From Pseudomonas rhizophila (GTDB taxonomy: Bacteria; Pseudomonadota; Gammaproteobacteria; Pseudomonadales; Pseudomonadaceae), in NCBI RefSeq assembly GCF_003033885.1, contig NZ_CP024081.1:3224046-3288045 (forward strand): 64,000 bases of DNA, given 5' to 3'. Under the pieces are notes generated by a model that was not told the DNA's origin, made no database searches, and saw only the letters and a program-made list of their open reading frames with translations. Below, one piece after another: positions 43,646 through 52,306 of this stretch; position 1 is the first letter of the stretch; every line of letters begins with the position of its first letter. Position numbers and translations under genes: made by a program.

Positions 43646-43743
43646 CTCCTGTGGGAGCGAGCCTGCTTGCGATAGCTGTGTGTCAGTCAGCATGGATGAA
43701 GGCTGAGACAAAGCTATCGCGAGCAGGCTCGCTCCCACAGGGA
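43646..43743. repeat. REPIN element
   Basis: The arms CTGTGGGAGCGAGCCTGCTT (about 43648-43675) and CGCGAGCAGGCTCGCTCCCA (43718-43741) are inverted around a 45-base centre. The first arm has one changed base at its tip. It lies between divergent pbpG and the end of folD. Confidence 0.9.
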
Positions 43744-43767
43744 TTGGAACTGCGCTGAAAAGGCGTA

Positions 43768-44622
43768 TCAGCTATGCAGCGTTTCCGCCGCATACAAGGT
43801 GTTTTCCAGCAGACAGGCACGGGTCATCGGACCTACGCCGCCAGGGACTGGAGTGATCCAGCCTGCACGGGGCAGGGCGGTTTCGTAGATCACGTCGCCG
43901 ACCAGCTTGCCATCGTCCTGGCGGTTGATGCCCACGTCGATGACGATGGCGCCTTCCTTGATCCACTCGCCCTTCACCAGGCCAGGCTTGCCAGCGGCAA
44001 CGACCACCAGGTCGGCGCGGCCGACGTGTCCAGCCAGGTCCTTGGTAAAGCGATGGGTTACGGTGACGGTGCAGCCGGCCAGCAGCAACTCCATGGCCAT
44101 CGGACGGCCAACGATGTTGGACGCGCCAACCACCACGGCATCGAGACCGTACAGGTCCACGCCGGTGCTTTCCAGCAACGTCATGATGCCTTTGGGGGTG
44201 CAGGGGCGCAGCAGCGGGATACGCTGGGCCAGGCGACCGACATTATAAGGATGGAAGCCGTCGACATCTTTGTCCGGGCGGATGCGCTCCAGCAGTTTGG
44301 AGGCGTCGAGGTGTTCAGGCAGGGGCAGTTGGAGCAGAACGCCGTCGATGTTCGGGTCGTCGTTCAGGCGATCAATCAGATCAGCCAATGCTTGCTGAGT
44401 GGTTTCGGAAGGCAGGTCGTAGGCCTGGGAAAGGAAGCCGACCTCTTCACAGTCTTTACGCTTGTGCGAGACATAAACCTGAGAGGCAGGATCGCTGCCG
44501 ACCAGGATCACCGCAAGGCCGGGCGTGCGCAGGCCTTGCTGGCGACGTTCGGTGACTCGTTGGGCGATCTGCTGGCGCAGGCTGGCGGCGATCGATTTGC
44601 CGTCGATAAGTTGTGCAGTCAT
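43768..44622 (-). CDS. folD: FolD bifunctional methylenetetrahydrofolate dehydrogenase/cyclohydrolase
   Basis: A 284-residue enzyme that interconverts methylene-, methenyl- and formyl-tetrahydrofolate with NADP+. The catalytic lysine lies in the [14 protein letters not shown] segment (about 50-63). The NADP motif is [13 protein letters not shown] (about 165). [14 protein letters not shown] and [17 protein letters not shown] complete the family signatures. The ATG at 44622 is standard. It is divergent from the tRNA operon that begins 281 bases away. Confidence 0.96.
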   Translation of the reverse strand: MTAQLIDGKSIAASLRQQIAQRVTERRQQGLRTPGLAVILVGSDPASQVYVSHKRKDCEEVGFLSQAYDLPSETTQQALADLIDRLNDDPNIDGVLLQLPLPEHLDASKLLERIRPDKDVDGFHPYNVGRLAQRIPLLRPCTPKGIMTLLESTGVDLYGLDAVVVGASNIVGRPMAMELLLAGCTVTVTHRFTKDLAGHVGRADLVVVAAGKPGLVKGEWIKEGAIVIDVGINRQDDGKLVGDVIYETALPRAGWITPVPGGVGPMTRACLLENTLYAAETLHS

Positions 44623-44753
44623 TGCGCGTGGTTAACCATCGAGAGGGGAAAAAAAGAGAACGCATTCTCGCATGCCGAGGCGTGAGGGCAAAGGCGCTTG
44701 GTCTGCAAATTCCCCTAACCCCTTTAATTAAATGAATTTTTTTTAAAAAAGAG

Positions 44754-44782
44754 TTGACGACCTATCAGGCCGTCTATAACAT
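44754..44782 (+). promoter_or_regulatory. Probable tRNA operon promoter with AT-rich upstream element
   Basis: TTGACG at 44754-44759 is followed by TATAAC at 44775-44780 (15-base spacer; TAACAT two bases on gives 17). A run of A/T bases (about 44725-44750) directly upstream resembles an UP element, typical of stable-RNA promoters. About 120 bases of leader separate it from tRNA-Arg. Confidence 0.6.
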
Positions 44783-44903
44783 TCGTCGCACTTGTCGGGC
44801 ACAGCCTAGCACTGGTTAAGAAGGTGGAGCAGAGTTGGTTGTTTTAACTCGGTAACACTGAAAGCACTTAGTTTGTAATCGTCCAAGAATACAGATTAAA
44901 AAG

Positions 44904-44980
44904 GCGCCCGTAGCTCAGCTGGATAGAGCATCCGCCTTCTAAGCGGATGGTCGCAGGTTCGAGTCCTGCCGGGTGCGCCA
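44904..44980 (+). tRNA. tRNA-Arg (anticodon TCT)
   Basis: A 77-base cloverleaf. Acceptor GCGCCCG pairs with CGGGTGC (one G-U pair), anticodon stem TCCGC/GCGGA encloses CTTCTAA with TCT, the T-loop TTCGAGT is intact, and CCA is encoded. It is the first gene of the tRNA operon and reads AGA. Confidence 0.98.
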
Positions 44981-45029
44981 ATTAGGCAGCTTTGGCACAA
45001 GTAAGGCAACAAGGCAACAAGGCAATATG

Positions 45030-45105
45030 GTGGGCGTAGCTCAGTTGGTAGAGCACGGGATTGTGACTCCCGTTGTCGTGGGTTCGATCCCCATCGTCCA
45101 CCCCA
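45030..45105 (+). tRNA. tRNA-His (anticodon GTG)
   Basis: A 76-base cloverleaf with anticodon loop TTGTGAC (GTG), acceptor pairing with the CGTCCAC strand, and CCA encoded. The base before position 1 (45029) is G and faces C73, so the essential G-1 is encoded. It lies 49 bases after tRNA-Arg. Confidence 0.97.
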
Positions 45106-45113
45106 TATTCTAG

Positions 45114-45144
45114 AAAGGCGCCAGATTAACAGTCTGGCGCCTTT
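45114..45144 (+). terminator. Hairpin between tRNA-His and tRNA-Leu
   Basis: AAAGGCGCCAGA pairs with TCTGGCGCCTTT (45114... to 45144), a 12-base perfect stem with a short TTAACAG loop. The T-run is short (TTTG), so it may attenuate or guide processing rather than fully end the transcript before tRNA-Leu. Confidence 0.75.
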
Positions 45145-45162
45145 GCTTTAAAAGCTTGATAC

Positions 45163-45247
45163 GCGGATGTGGTGGAATTGGTAGACACACTGGATTTAGG
45201 TTCCAGCGCCGCAAGGTGTGAGAGTTCGAGTCTCTCCGTCCGCACCA
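45163..45247 (+). tRNA. tRNA-Leu (anticodon TAG)
   Basis: An 85-base class II tRNA. Acceptor GCGGATG pairs with CGTCCGC (one G-U pair), anticodon stem CTGGA/TCCAG encloses TTTAGGT (TAG), the extended variable arm is GCCGCAAGGTG, the T-loop TTCGAGT is intact, and CCA is encoded. It reads CUA codons. Confidence 0.97.
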
Positions 45248-45662
45248 TACAAGTCGCTATTTAAATAGCAGAGAACGGCGCAGTACCTGAAGAGGGCTGC
45301 GCCGTTTTTGTATTCATGGTTTTTTGTCGCCGATCCTGGTTCAGGGTTGTGCGGGGTGCCCGGGTCGTCACGATTGTGTTTCCTGATGATGCGCGGCATG
45401 CCCGTTGGTCTCCTCGCGAGACCGGATGCCGGGCGCGCGGGTTTGCTGCTCCTATATATAGAAGCATTGACCCAGAGCCTTGCAGTGATCGACTGTATTT
45501 GCAATCCGGGTGAGGCATGACCGTATGTCCGCTCCTAAATTCGGCGCCTGTTTCCAGCCCTTTTTCAGTAGGGTGACTTCTTGAGTTTGACCTACTAGAA
45601 TGCATGCCCTTGATTCTGGGGTCGGAAACGCCCGGCCAACGTCTGTGCAACGAGGAATATCC
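45248..45662. other. Leader and intergenic region upstream of tig
   Basis: The 415-base gap begins with a terminator (45274-45309: AACGGCGCAG / CTGCGCCGTT then T's). It ends with a probable sigma-70 promoter: GTGACT at 45573-45578 and TAGAAT at 45596-45601, 17 bases apart, about 60 bases before the tig start. Nothing else in 45310-45570 stands out; short open frames there lack ribosome sites and coding bias. Confidence 0.55.
45274..45309 (+). terminator. Terminator after tRNA-Leu
   Basis: AACGGCGCAG (45274-45283) pairs with CTGCGCCGTT (45297-45306), 10 bases with a 13-base loop, and ends in T's. It is the expected end of the Arg-His-Leu tRNA transcript. Confidence 0.8.
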
Positions 45663-46973
45663 ATGCAAGTTTCTGTTGAAAATACTTCTGCTCTTGAGCG
45701 CCGCATGAGCATCACCGTGCCGGCTGAGCGCATCGAGACTCAGGTCAACAAGCGTCTGCAGCAGACTGCCCAAAAGGCCAAAATCCCAGGTTTCCGCCCA
45801 GGCAAAGTGCCAATGAGCGTGATCCGTCAGCGTTATGAAGCTGACGCACGTCAGGAAGCCGTGGGCGATGTGATCCAGTCTTCGTTCTACGAAGCGGTCG
45901 TCGAGCAGAAGCTGAACCCGGCCGGTGCTCCGTCCGTCGAGCCTAAAGTGCTGGAAAAGGGCAAGGACCTGGAGTTCATCGCCACGTTCGAAGTGTTCCC
46001 TGAGTTCACGGTTGCCGGTTTCGAGTCCATCTCCGTCGAGCGTCTGAGCGCCGATGTTTCGGATGCCGACCTGGACAAGATGCTGGACATCCTGCGCAAG
46101 CAGAACACCCGTTTCGAAGTGGCCGATCGTGCTGCCCAGAACGAAGATCAACTGAACATCGATTTCGTCGGCAAGGTCGACGGTGAAGTGTTCGCCGGTG
46201 GTTCCGCCAAGGCTACTCAGCTGGTGCTGGGCTCTGGCCGCATGATCCCTGGCTTCGAAGATGGCCTGGTTGGCGCCAAGGCCGGTGAAGAGCGCGTTCT
46301 GAACCTGACCTTCCCTGAGGATTATCAGAACCTGGACCTGGCTGGTAAATCCGCCGAGTTCACCGTGACCGTCAACAGCGTTTCCGAGCCGAAACTGCCA
46401 GAGCTGAACGAAGAGTTCTTCGCCCAGTTCGGCATCAAGGAAACCGGTCTGGAAGGTTTCCGCGCCGAAGTTCGCAAGAACATGGAGCGTGAGCTGCGTC
46501 AGGCCATCAAGTCCAAGGTCAAGAACCAGGTCATGGACGGTCTGCTGGCCTCCAACCCGATCGAAGTGCCAAAGGCTCTGCTGGACAACGAAGTGAACCG
46601 TCTGCGTGTACAGGCTGTTCAACAGTTCGGCGGCAACATCAAGCCGGATCAACTGCCCGCTGAGCTGTTCGAAGAGCAAGCCAAGCGCCGCGTTGTGCTG
46701 GGCCTGATCGTTGCTGAAGTGGTCAAGCAGTTCGAACTCAAGCCTGACGAAGCCCGCGTTCGCGAGCTGATCCAGGAAATGGCTTCGGCCTATCAGGAGC
46801 CTGAGCAAGTCGTGTCCTGGTACTACAAGAACGACCAGCAACTGAACGAAGTCCGTTCGGTTGTGCTGGAAGAACAAGTTGTGGATACTGTTCTGCAGAA
46901 AGCTAGCGTGACCGATAAAGCGGTCTCTTACGAAGAAGCGGTCAAGCCGGTGGAAGCTCCACAAGCCGATTGA
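45663..46973 (+). CDS. tig: Trigger factor, ribosome-associated chaperone and prolyl isomerase
   Basis: A 436-residue cytoplasmic chaperone that binds the ribosome exit tunnel and shields new chains. The ribosome signature GFRPGKVP is at 43-50. A PPIase (FKBP-type) domain covers about 150-245, and a helical C-terminal chaperone domain covers the rest. The ATG at 45663 follows GAGGAATATCC. A hairpin (47000-47027, stem CATAAGCCAGC/GCTGGCTTATG) lies between tig and clpP without a T-run, so read-through into clpP is likely. Confidence 0.98.
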   Translation: MQVSVENTSALERRMSITVPAERIETQVNKRLQQTAQKAKIPGFRPGKVPMSVIRQRYEADARQEAVGDVIQSSFYEAVVEQKLNPAGAPSVEPKVLEKGKDLEFIATFEVFPEFTVAGFESISVERLSADVSDADLDKMLDILRKQNTRFEVADRAAQNEDQLNIDFVGKVDGEVFAGGSAKATQLVLGSGRMIPGFEDGLVGAKAGEERVLNLTFPEDYQNLDLAGKSAEFTVTVNSVSEPKLPELNEEFFAQFGIKETGLEGFRAEVRKNMERELRQAIKSKVKNQVMDGLLASNPIEVPKALLDNEVNRLRVQAVQQFGGNIKPDQLPAELFEEQAKRRVVLGLIVAEVVKQFELKPDEARVRELIQEMASAYQEPEQVVSWYYKNDQQLNEVRSVVLEEQVVDTVLQKASVTDKAVSYEEAVKPVEAPQAD

Positions 46974-47066
46974 TCGTTCTGCGGTAAGAAATACACACCC
47001 ATAAGCCAGCCTTCGCGCTGGCTTATGCGTATTCAAGACATAACTATTTGGGAGTGACTGCGAGAC

Positions 47067-47708
47067 ATGTCCCGCAATTCTTTTTATCAGCAGAGCTCTG
47101 ACATCCAAGCCGCAGGCGGCCTGGTCCCGATGGTTATCGAGCAGTCTGCCCGTGGCGAACGTGCCTATGACATCTACTCGCGTCTGCTCAAGGAACGCGT
47201 CATCTTCCTGATCGGCCCCGTTGAAGACTACATGGCCAACCTGGTTGCGGCGCAACTGCTGTTCCTTGAAGCGGAAAACCCGGACAAGGATATCCATCTG
47301 TACATCAACTCACCTGGTGGCTCGGTGACAGCAGGCATGTCGATCTACGACACCATGCAGTTCATCAAGCCTGACGTTTCCACCATCTGCATCGGCCAGG
47401 CCTGCAGCATGGGCGCATTCCTGCTCGCCGGTGGCGCAGCGGGCAAGCGTCACTGCCTGCCTAATTCGCGCATGATGATTCACCAGCCGTTGGGTGGTTT
47501 CCAGGGGCAGGCGTCGGATATCGACATCCATGCCAAGGAAATCCTCCACATTCGTTCGCGCCTGAACTCGCTGCTGGCCCATCACACCGGCCAAAGCCTC
47601 GAAACCATTGAGCGTGACACCGAGCGTGACAACTTCATGAGCGCTGAGCGTGCGGCCGAATATGGCCTGATCGACTCCGTGATCAACAAGCGTCAAATGC
47701 CTGCCTAA
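47067..47708 (+). CDS. clpP: ClpP ATP-dependent protease proteolytic subunit
   Basis: A 213-residue serine peptidase that forms a 14-mer chamber fed by ClpX or ClpA. Catalytic residues S114 (ACSMGAF), H139 (MIHQP) and D188 (in ERDTERD) align with E. coli S97, H122 and D171 at a fixed offset of 17, which also implies a similar N-terminal propeptide. The ATG at 47067 follows GGGAG at a longer distance. ClpX is encoded 107 bases downstream. Confidence 0.98.
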   Translation: MSRNSFYQQSSDIQAAGGLVPMVIEQSARGERAYDIYSRLLKERVIFLIGPVEDYMANLVAAQLLFLEAENPDKDIHLYINSPGGSVTAGMSIYDTMQFIKPDVSTICIGQACSMGAFLLAGGAAGKRHCLPNSRMMIHQPLGGFQGQASDIDIHAKEILHIRSRLNSLLAHHTGQSLETIERDTERDNFMSAERAAEYGLIDSVINKRQMPA

Positions 47709-47746
47709 GCCGCTCAAAATGCAGGTGGTTGGGATGACCGGCCGCC

Positions 47747-47768
47747 TGCGGGCTTGAAAAAGCCCGCA
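47747..47768 (+). other. Intercistronic GAAA-tetraloop hairpin between clpP and clpX
   Basis: TGCGGGCTT pairs with AAGCCCGCA in nine bases around GAAA (47747-47768). It has no T-run. It probably affects mRNA processing or stability between clpP and clpX rather than ending transcription. Confidence 0.6.
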
Positions 47769-47815
47769 ATTGCCTTCATCTTGTGTTGCAAGCCTATCGG
47801 ATTTGGATCGATCGA

Positions 47816-49099
47816 ATGACTGACACCCGCAACGGCGAGGACAACGGCAAACTGCTTTATTGCTCCTTCTGTGGCAAAAGCCAGCATGAAGTACGCAAAT
47901 TGATTGCCGGCCCCTCGGTCTTCATTTGCGACGAGTGCGTCGACCTGTGCAATGACATCATCCGCGAGGAGGTGCAGGAAGCCCAGGCCGAAAGCAGCGC
48001 GCATAAGTTGCCTTCGCCTAAAGAAATCAGCGGCATCCTTGATCAATATGTCATTGGTCAGGAGCGCGCGAAAAAGGTACTGGCCGTAGCGGTGTACAAC
48101 CACTACAAGCGCCTGAACCAACGTGACAAAAAGAATGACGAGGTCGAGCTCGGCAAGAGCAACATCCTGCTGATCGGCCCGACAGGCTCGGGTAAAACCC
48201 TGCTTGCCGAAACCCTGGCCCGTTTGCTGAACGTTCCGTTCACCATCGCCGACGCAACCACCCTTACCGAGGCGGGTTATGTGGGTGAGGATGTCGAGAA
48301 CATCATTCAGAAACTGCTGCAGAAGTGCGATTACGATGTGGAAAAGGCCCAGATGGGTATCGTCTACATCGACGAAATCGACAAGATTTCCCGCAAGTCC
48401 GACAACCCGTCCATCACCCGGGATGTTTCCGGCGAGGGCGTGCAGCAGGCCTTGCTCAAGCTGATCGAAGGTACCGTGGCTTCCGTTCCGCCTCAGGGTG
48501 GTCGCAAGCATCCGCAGCAGGAGTTCCTGCAGGTCGACACGCGTAACATTCTGTTCATCTGCGGTGGCGCGTTCTCCGGCCTGGAAAAGGTTATTCAAAA
48601 CCGTTCCACCCGTGGCGGCATTGGTTTCAACGCCGAAGTGCGCAGTAAGGAAGAGGGTAAGAAGGTCGGTGAATCCCTGCGTGAAGTCGAACCTGATGAT
48701 TTGGTCAAGTTCGGTCTGATCCCGGAATTCGTGGGTCGCTTGCCGGTCCTGGCGACACTGGACGAGTTGGATGAAGCTGCACTGATGCAGATTCTGACCG
48801 AGCCGAAGAATGCCCTGACCAAGCAATATGCCAAGCTGTTCGAAATGGAAGGTGTAGACCTGGAGTTCCGTTCCGACGCGCTGAAATCGGTTGCCAAACG
48901 AGCCCTGGAGCGTAAAACCGGTGCCCGTGGGTTGCGCTCGATTCTGGAAGGCGTATTGCTCGACACGATGTATGAGATCCCCTCGCAGTCTGAGGTGAGT
49001 AAAGTCGTGATCGATGAAAGCGTTATAGAAGGTAAGTCCAAGCCTTTGTATATCTACGAAAACAAAGAGCCGGCTGCCAAGGCCGCGCCGGACGCTTAA
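47816..49099 (+). CDS. clpX: ClpX, ATP-dependent unfoldase of ClpXP
   Basis: A 427-residue AAA+ unfoldase. The N-terminal zinc domain has C16, C19, C38 and C41. The Walker A GPTGSGKT lies at about 121-128, followed by Walker B (VYIDEIDK), and the IGF loop that docks on ClpP lies at about 268-270. The ATG at 47816 ([16 protein letters not shown]) is the conserved start; the in-frame codons before it are unconserved. A UUCG terminator follows, so tig-clpP-clpX form one block and lon has its own promoter. Confidence 0.98.
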   Translation: MTDTRNGEDNGKLLYCSFCGKSQHEVRKLIAGPSVFICDECVDLCNDIIREEVQEAQAESSAHKLPSPKEISGILDQYVIGQERAKKVLAVAVYNHYKRLNQRDKKNDEVELGKSNILLIGPTGSGKTLLAETLARLLNVPFTIADATTLTEAGYVGEDVENIIQKLLQKCDYDVEKAQMGIVYIDEIDKISRKSDNPSITRDVSGEGVQQALLKLIEGTVASVPPQGGRKHPQQEFLQVDTRNILFICGGAFSGLEKVIQNRSTRGGIGFNAEVRSKEEGKKVGESLREVEPDDLVKFGLIPEFVGRLPVLATLDELDEAALMQILTEPKNALTKQYAKLFEMEGVDLEFRSDALKSVAKRALERKTGARGLRSILEGVLLDTMYEIPSQSEVSKVVIDESVIEGKSKPLYIYENKEPAAKAAPDA

Positions 49100-49121
49100 G
49101 CGTCCCGGTGCCGGAATAAAG

Positions 49122-49147
49122 AAGGGGCCTTCGGGCCCCTTTGCTTT
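49122..49147 (+). terminator. UUCG-tetraloop terminator after clpX
   Basis: AAGGGGCC-TTCG-GGCCCCTT (49122-49141) followed by TTGCTTTTTG. The eight-base GC stem with a UUCG loop and T's is a strong intrinsic terminator. Confidence 0.88.
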
Positions 49148-49173
49148 TTGCGCGTTTTAGACGTGTCTTTGCG

Positions 49174-49202
49174 CTTGTTTTTTTTCAAGGCTGCCCCCAT
49201 CT
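49174..49202 (+). promoter_or_regulatory. Sigma-32-like heat-shock promoter of lon
   Basis: CTTGTTT (49174-49180) and CCCCATCT (49195-49202) are separated by 14 bases, close to the RpoH consensus CTTGAAA-N13-15-CCCCATNT. The -10 is a full match. It lies about 58 bases upstream of the lon start and after the clpX terminator, which supports separate heat-shock control of lon. Confidence 0.7.
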
Positions 49203-49260
49203 TGGTTTCAAGCTTACTTCCATCTGTTTCCGGCCTTGTGGCCGCCGTAGAGGCGAAATC

Positions 49261-51657
49261 ATGAAGACAACCATCGAATTGCCTCTCCTGCCATTGCGTG
49301 ATGTCGTGGTTTATCCGCACATGGTTATCCCGCTGTTCGTGGGGCGCGAGAAGTCTATCGAAGCCCTCGAGGCTGCGATGACGGGTGACAAGCAGATTCT
49401 TCTGTTGGCGCAGAGAAATCCTGCTGACGATGATCCCGGCGAAGACGCACTTTATCGCGTAGGCACAATTGCAACAGTTCTGCAGCTGCTCAAGCTGCCC
49501 GACGGCACCGTCAAGGTCCTGGTCGAAGGTGAGCAGCGTGGCACGGTCGAGCGTTTCAGCGAAGTGGACGGCCATTGCCGGGCCGAAGTGTCGCTGATCG
49601 ACGAAGTGGACGCGCCCGAGCGTGAGTCTGAGGTGTTTGTCCGCAGTCTTCTGTCGCAGTTCGAACAATACGTGCAGTTGGGCAAGAAGGTGCCTGCTGA
49701 GGTCCTGTCGTCGCTTAACAGCATCGACGAACCTGGGCGGCTGGTCGATACGATGGCGGCCCACATGGCCCTCAAGATCGAGCAGAAGCAGGAAATTCTC
49801 GAAATCATCGATTTGTCTGCCCGTGTCGAACACGTGCTGGCACTGCTGGATGGCGAAATCGACCTACTGCAGGTCGAGAAGCGCATTCGTGGTCGCGTCA
49901 AGAAACAGATGGAGCGTAGCCAGCGCGAGTACTACCTGAATGAGCAGATGAAGGCCATTCAGAAGGAACTTGGCGATGGTGACGAAGGGCACAACGAAAT
50001 CGAAGAGCTGAAAAAGCGCATCGATGCTGCGGGCCTGCCCAAGGATGCACTTGCCAAGGCCCAGGCCGAGCTGAACAAGCTCAAGCAAATGTCGCCTATG
50101 TCTGCCGAAGCCACTGTGGTGCGCTCCTATATCGACTGGCTGGTTCAGGTGCCTTGGAAGGCGCAAAGCAAGGTCCGTCTGGACCTGGCCCGCGCCGAAG
50201 ATATTCTCGATGCCGACCATTACGGTCTGGAAGAGGTCAAGGAACGTATCCTCGAATACCTCGCCGTGCAAAAACGCGTGAAGAAAATTCGCGGGCCGGT
50301 ACTGTGCCTGGTGGGGCCTCCCGGGGTCGGTAAAACATCGCTGGCAGAGTCGATTGCCCACGCTACCAATCGTAAATTCGTGCGCATGGCCCTCGGTGGC
50401 GTGCGCGATGAAGCGGAAATTCGGGGGCATCGCCGCACTTATATCGGGTCGATGCCAGGAAGATTGATTCAAAAGATGACTAAGGTTGGCGTGCGCAATC
50501 CGCTGTTTCTTTTGGATGAAATCGACAAGATGGGCAGCGATATGCGCGGCGATCCCGCTTCTGCGCTGCTCGAAGTGCTCGATCCGGAGCAGAATCACAA
50601 TTTCAACGATCACTATCTGGAGGTCGACTACGACCTGTCGGACGTGATGTTCCTCTGCACCTCCAACTCCATGAACATTCCGCCAGCACTGCTGGACCGG
50701 ATGGAGGTGATCCGTCTGCCGGGCTACACCGAAGACGAGAAGATCAACATCGCCGTCAAATACCTTTCGCCCAAGCAGATCCAGGCCAACGGCCTGAAAA
50801 AAGGCGAGCTGGAATTTGACGAGGAAGCGATTCGCGACATTATCCGCTACTACACTCGCGAGGCGGGTGTGCGTGGTCTGGAGCGGCAAATTGCCAAGGT
50901 CTGCCGCAAGGCGGTCAAAGAGCATGCGCTGGAAAAACGCTTCGCGGTCAAGGTTACTTCGGACCTGCTGGAGCACTTCCTGGGTGTTCGCAAGTTCCGC
51001 TACGGCCTCGCCGAACAGCAGGATCAGATTGGTCAGGTGACTGGCCTTGCGTGGACTCAGGTCGGTGGCGAGTTACTGACTATCGAAGCGGCCGTGGTAC
51101 CGGGCAAGGGGCAACTGATCAAGACCGGTTCGCTGGGCGATGTGATGGTCGAGTCGATCACCGCGGCGCTGACGGTCGTGCGCAGCCGCGCCCGGAGCCT
51201 GGGCATCCCCCTGGACTTCCACGAGAAGCGCGACACCCATATCCACATGCCTGAAGGGGCTACGCCCAAGGACGGCCCGAGCGCCGGCGTAGGCATGTGC
51301 ACGGCCCTGGTATCCGCGCTGACCGGCATTCCTGTGCGCGCCGACGTCGCTATGACGGGTGAAATCACCCTGCGTGGCCAGGTATTGGCCATCGGCGGTC
51401 TGAAGGAAAAACTGCTGGCGGCTCACCGTGGCGGGATCAAGATCGTGATCATTCCCGAGGAGAATGTCCGCGATTTGAAGGAGATTCCTGACAACATTAA
51501 GCAGGATCTTCAGATCAAACCGGTTAAATGGATTGACGAGGTCCTGCAAATTGCGCTGCAATACGCGCCGGAGCCCTTGCCGGATGTGGCTCCGGAGATA
51601 GTCGCGAAGGATGACAAGCGAGAGTCTGACTCTAAGGAAAGAATTAGCACGCATTAA
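49261..51657 (+). CDS. lon: Lon ATP-dependent protease
   Basis: A 798-residue LonA protease of the cytoplasm. It has an N-terminal substrate domain (1-200), a coiled coil (about 200-300), an AAA+ module with Walker A GPPGVGKT (about 352-359), and a protease domain with the catalytic Ser-Lys dyad at S674 (KDGPSAGVGM) and about K717. The ATG at 49261 follows a GAGGCG site. It degrades damaged and regulatory proteins; in Pseudomonas its targets include swarming and biofilm regulators. It carries its own sigma-32-like promoter. Confidence 0.98.
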   Translation: MKTTIELPLLPLRDVVVYPHMVIPLFVGREKSIEALEAAMTGDKQILLLAQRNPADDDPGEDALYRVGTIATVLQLLKLPDGTVKVLVEGEQRGTVERFSEVDGHCRAEVSLIDEVDAPERESEVFVRSLLSQFEQYVQLGKKVPAEVLSSLNSIDEPGRLVDTMAAHMALKIEQKQEILEIIDLSARVEHVLALLDGEIDLLQVEKRIRGRVKKQMERSQREYYLNEQMKAIQKELGDGDEGHNEIEELKKRIDAAGLPKDALAKAQAELNKLKQMSPMSAEATVVRSYIDWLVQVPWKAQSKVRLDLARAEDILDADHYGLEEVKERILEYLAVQKRVKKIRGPVLCLVGPPGVGKTSLAESIAHATNRKFVRMALGGVRDEAEIRGHRRTYIGSMPGRLIQKMTKVGVRNPLFLLDEIDKMGSDMRGDPASALLEVLDPEQNHNFNDHYLEVDYDLSDVMFLCTSNSMNIPPALLDRMEVIRLPGYTEDEKINIAVKYLSPKQIQANGLKKGELEFDEEAIRDIIRYYTREAGVRGLERQIAKVCRKAVKEHALEKRFAVKVTSDLLEHFLGVRKFRYGLAEQQDQIGQVTGLAWTQVGGELLTIEAAVVPGKGQLIKTGSLGDVMVESITAALTVVRSRARSLGIPLDFHEKRDTHIHMPEGATPKDGPSAGVGMCTALVSALTGIPVRADVAMTGEITLRGQVLAIGGLKEKLLAAHRGGIKIVIIPEENVRDLKEIPDNIKQDLQIKPVKWIDEVLQIALQYAPEPLPDVAPEIVAKDDKRESDSKERISTH

Positions 51658-51681
51658 TACGCATTTGCCTGGGGGGCTTCC

Positions 51682-51711
51682 TTGACAGTTTTTTAGAGCC
51701 CTTGTTATAAA
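51682..51711 (+). promoter_or_regulatory. Sigma-70 promoter of hupB
   Basis: TTGACA (51682-51687) and TATAAA (51706-51711) are spaced by 18 bases, close to consensus. The -10 lies inside an inverted repeat (AGAGCC at 51695-51700, GGCTCT at 51714-51719) that could be the end of lon or an operator. The start codon of hupB is about 95 bases downstream. Confidence 0.7.
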
Positions 51712-51805
51712 GCGGCTCTTAAGTGTCTGTAGGCCATTCAGCACTCGTTTTTGCTTTCACCAAAAAAACTTAGAATCATCTCAAATAGATATAAGGGGAC
51801 TTAGA

Positions 51806-52081
51806 GTGAACAAGTCGGAACTGATTGATGCTATCGCTGCATCCGCTGATATCCCGAAAGCTGCTGCTGGCCGTGCGCTGGACGCTGTAATCGAATCCGT
51901 CACTGGCGCTCTCAAGGCCGGCGACTCCGTAGTTCTGGTTGGTTTCGGCACCTTCTCCGTGACTGATCGCCCAGCGCGTACCGGCCGCAACCCGCAGACC
52001 GGCCAAACGCTGGAAATCCCTGCTGCCAAAAAGCCTGGTTTCAAAGCTGGCAAGGCATTGAAAGAAGCTGTTAACGACTAA
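51806..52081 (+). CDS. hupB: DNA-binding protein HU-beta
   Basis: A 90-residue histone-like protein that bends and compacts DNA as a dimer. The sequence [29 protein letters not shown] and the arm [24 protein letters not shown] match HU-beta. The start is GTG (51806), preceded by AAGGGG, while the family residue is methionine. It has its own strong promoter. It is followed by a tRNA-Asp relic and ppiD. Confidence 0.97.
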   Translation: MNKSELIDAIAASADIPKAAAGRALDAVIESVTGALKAGDSVVLVGFGTFSVTDRPARTGRNPQTGQTLEIPAAKKPGFKAGKALKEAVND

Positions 52082-52128
52082 GGTTTCACCGAGTTTATCC
52101 GGGTCGGGGTCATGCCTGGCTTGGCAGC

Positions 52129-52204
52129 GGAGCGGTCATACAGCCGGTTTGTAGCCGGTGTGTCACGCCAGGACTCGCGGGTTTGAGTCCGGTCCGCTCC
52201 GCCA
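52129..52204 (+). pseudogene. Diverged tRNA-Asp (GTC) relic
   Basis: This 76-base segment follows the full sequence of Pseudomonas tRNA-Asp. The acceptor GGAGCGG/CCGCTCC is intact, discriminator G and CCA are encoded, and the anticodon loop GTGTCAC keeps GTC. But the D-stem (ATAC/GTAG) is altered and position 26 is missing. The anticodon stem has one C-A mismatch, the T-stem has one G-G mismatch, and the T-loop reads TTTGAGT instead of TTCGAGT. A terminator follows directly. It could be a pseudogene or a tRNA-like RNA that lost aminoacylation. The standard tRNA-Asp genes must lie elsewhere. Confidence 0.75.
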
Positions 52205-52212
52205 GTTACGAG

Positions 52213-52240
52213 AAGGCGCATCCTCGGATGCGCCTTTCTT
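52213..52240 (+). terminator. Terminator after the tRNA-Asp relic
   Basis: AAGGCGCATCC pairs with GGATGCGCCTT (52213-52236), followed by TCTT. The stem starts nine bases after the relic's CCA, as is normal for tRNA genes. Confidence 0.85.
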
Positions 52241-52306
52241 CTATCCGGATTCTACCCACGCTCCACGGTTGCCTAAATTTGAAGTTCAACCGTTTCTGGG
52301 GGACGC

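Noticed and set aside
44904..45247. tRNA cluster as an integration site for a genomic island
   Set aside because: No integrase gene, no direct repeat of a tRNA 3' end and no change in gene character on either side were seen.
45310..45570. Short open frames between the tRNA terminator and the tig promoter
   Set aside because: They have no ribosome binding site, atypical composition, and stops in related phases; nothing supports translation.
45261..47297. Minus-strand open frame of about 680 codons covering tRNA-downstream DNA, tig and the start of clpP
   Set aside because: It runs antisense to tig and clpP, has no recognisable domain, and is explained by codon bias of the real genes.
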